Assembly: GCA_947174575.1 (NCBI GenBank)
Contig: CAMWJM010000108.1
Span: forward strand, 1 to 5,102
Length of the DNA: 5,102 bases
Origin: an uncultured Alistipes sp.
Lineage (GTDB): Bacteria > Bacteroidota > Bacteroidia > Bacteroidales > Rikenellaceae
Direction: 5' to 3'
Each line of letters starts with the position of its first letter. The stretch's first letter is position 1. Position numbers and translations under genes: made by a program. Positions 5,049-5,102 of this stretch are shown piece after piece. Under the pieces are notes generated by a model, which was not told where the DNA came from, ran no database searches, and was given only the letters and a program-made list of their open reading frames with translations.

Positions 5049-5102
5049 GGGCCCATAGCTCAGTCGGTCAGAGCAGCGGACTCATAATCCGAAGGTCGTG
5101 GG
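5049..5102 (+). tRNA. tRNA with anticodon CAT (Met or Ile2), 3' end cut off
   Basis: The first 54 nt of a tRNA run off the window. Acceptor 5' strand GGGCCCA (5049-5055), TA, D-stem GCTC/GAGC (5058-5061 and 5071-5074), anticodon stem GCGGA/TCCGA (5076-5080 and 5088-5092), loop CTCATAA with anticodon CAT at 5083-5085, variable loop AGGTC, and the 5' T-stem GTGGG (5098-5102) are all present. The anticodon CAT is shared by elongator tRNA-Met, initiator tRNA and the lysidine-modified tRNA-Ile2. The anticodon stem lacks the three consecutive G-C pairs next to the loop that mark an initiator, so Met elongator or Ile2 is likely; the missing half prevents a choice. The outermost anticodon-stem pair (G5076 with A5092) is mismatched. 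Confidence 0.92.

Overview
This window looks like ordinary chromosomal housekeeping DNA from a GC-rich member of the Bacteroidales. Three things point there. The promoters match the Bacteroidetes form, a TAnnTTTG -7 box with a TTG/TTTG -33 box about 19-21 nt upstream. Most starts have A/T-rich leaders with little Shine-Dalgarno character. The gene families (class IIa single-chain GlyRS, a RuvX of the 'GKP' type, a coiled-coil lipoprotein of the type annotated 'Cbp1 family', and type B L31) are typical of the phylum. The high GC content and G/C-rich third codon positions suggest an Alistipes/Rikenellaceae-like organism, but that is inference.

Layout: bases 1-2816 carry three plus-strand genes. 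glyS (glycyl-tRNA synthetase) has its own promoter at the window edge. A 178-nt structured spacer with several inverted repeats follows. Next come ruvX/yqgF (Holliday-junction resolvase-like protein) and def (peptide deformylase), 28 nt apart and probably co-transcribed. A 13-bp bidirectional terminator (2904-2935) separates them from three minus-strand genes. These are a small outer-membrane beta-barrel protein (2964-3431), a coiled-coil lipoprotein (3671-4528) and ribosomal protein L31 type B (4648-4914). Each minus-strand gene has its own Bacteroidetes-type promoter and its own terminator, so they are three monocistronic units. The right edge holds a plus-strand tRNA with anticodon CAT (5049 to the window end, 3' part missing). 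It is divergent from rpmE2 across a compact shared promoter region.

Function: glyS, ruvX, def, rpmE2 and the tRNA serve translation and genome maintenance. The barrel protein and the lipoprotein belong to the cell envelope. I see no CRISPR array, transposon, phage gene, toxin-antitoxin pair or defence cassette, and no convincing evidence of a new multi-gene system. The most noteworthy items are regulatory or structural: an inverted repeat enclosing the -33 box of the barrel-protein promoter, the repeat-like spacer after glyS, nested inverted repeats around the lipoprotein terminator, and the lipoprotein itself, whose real role is unknown.
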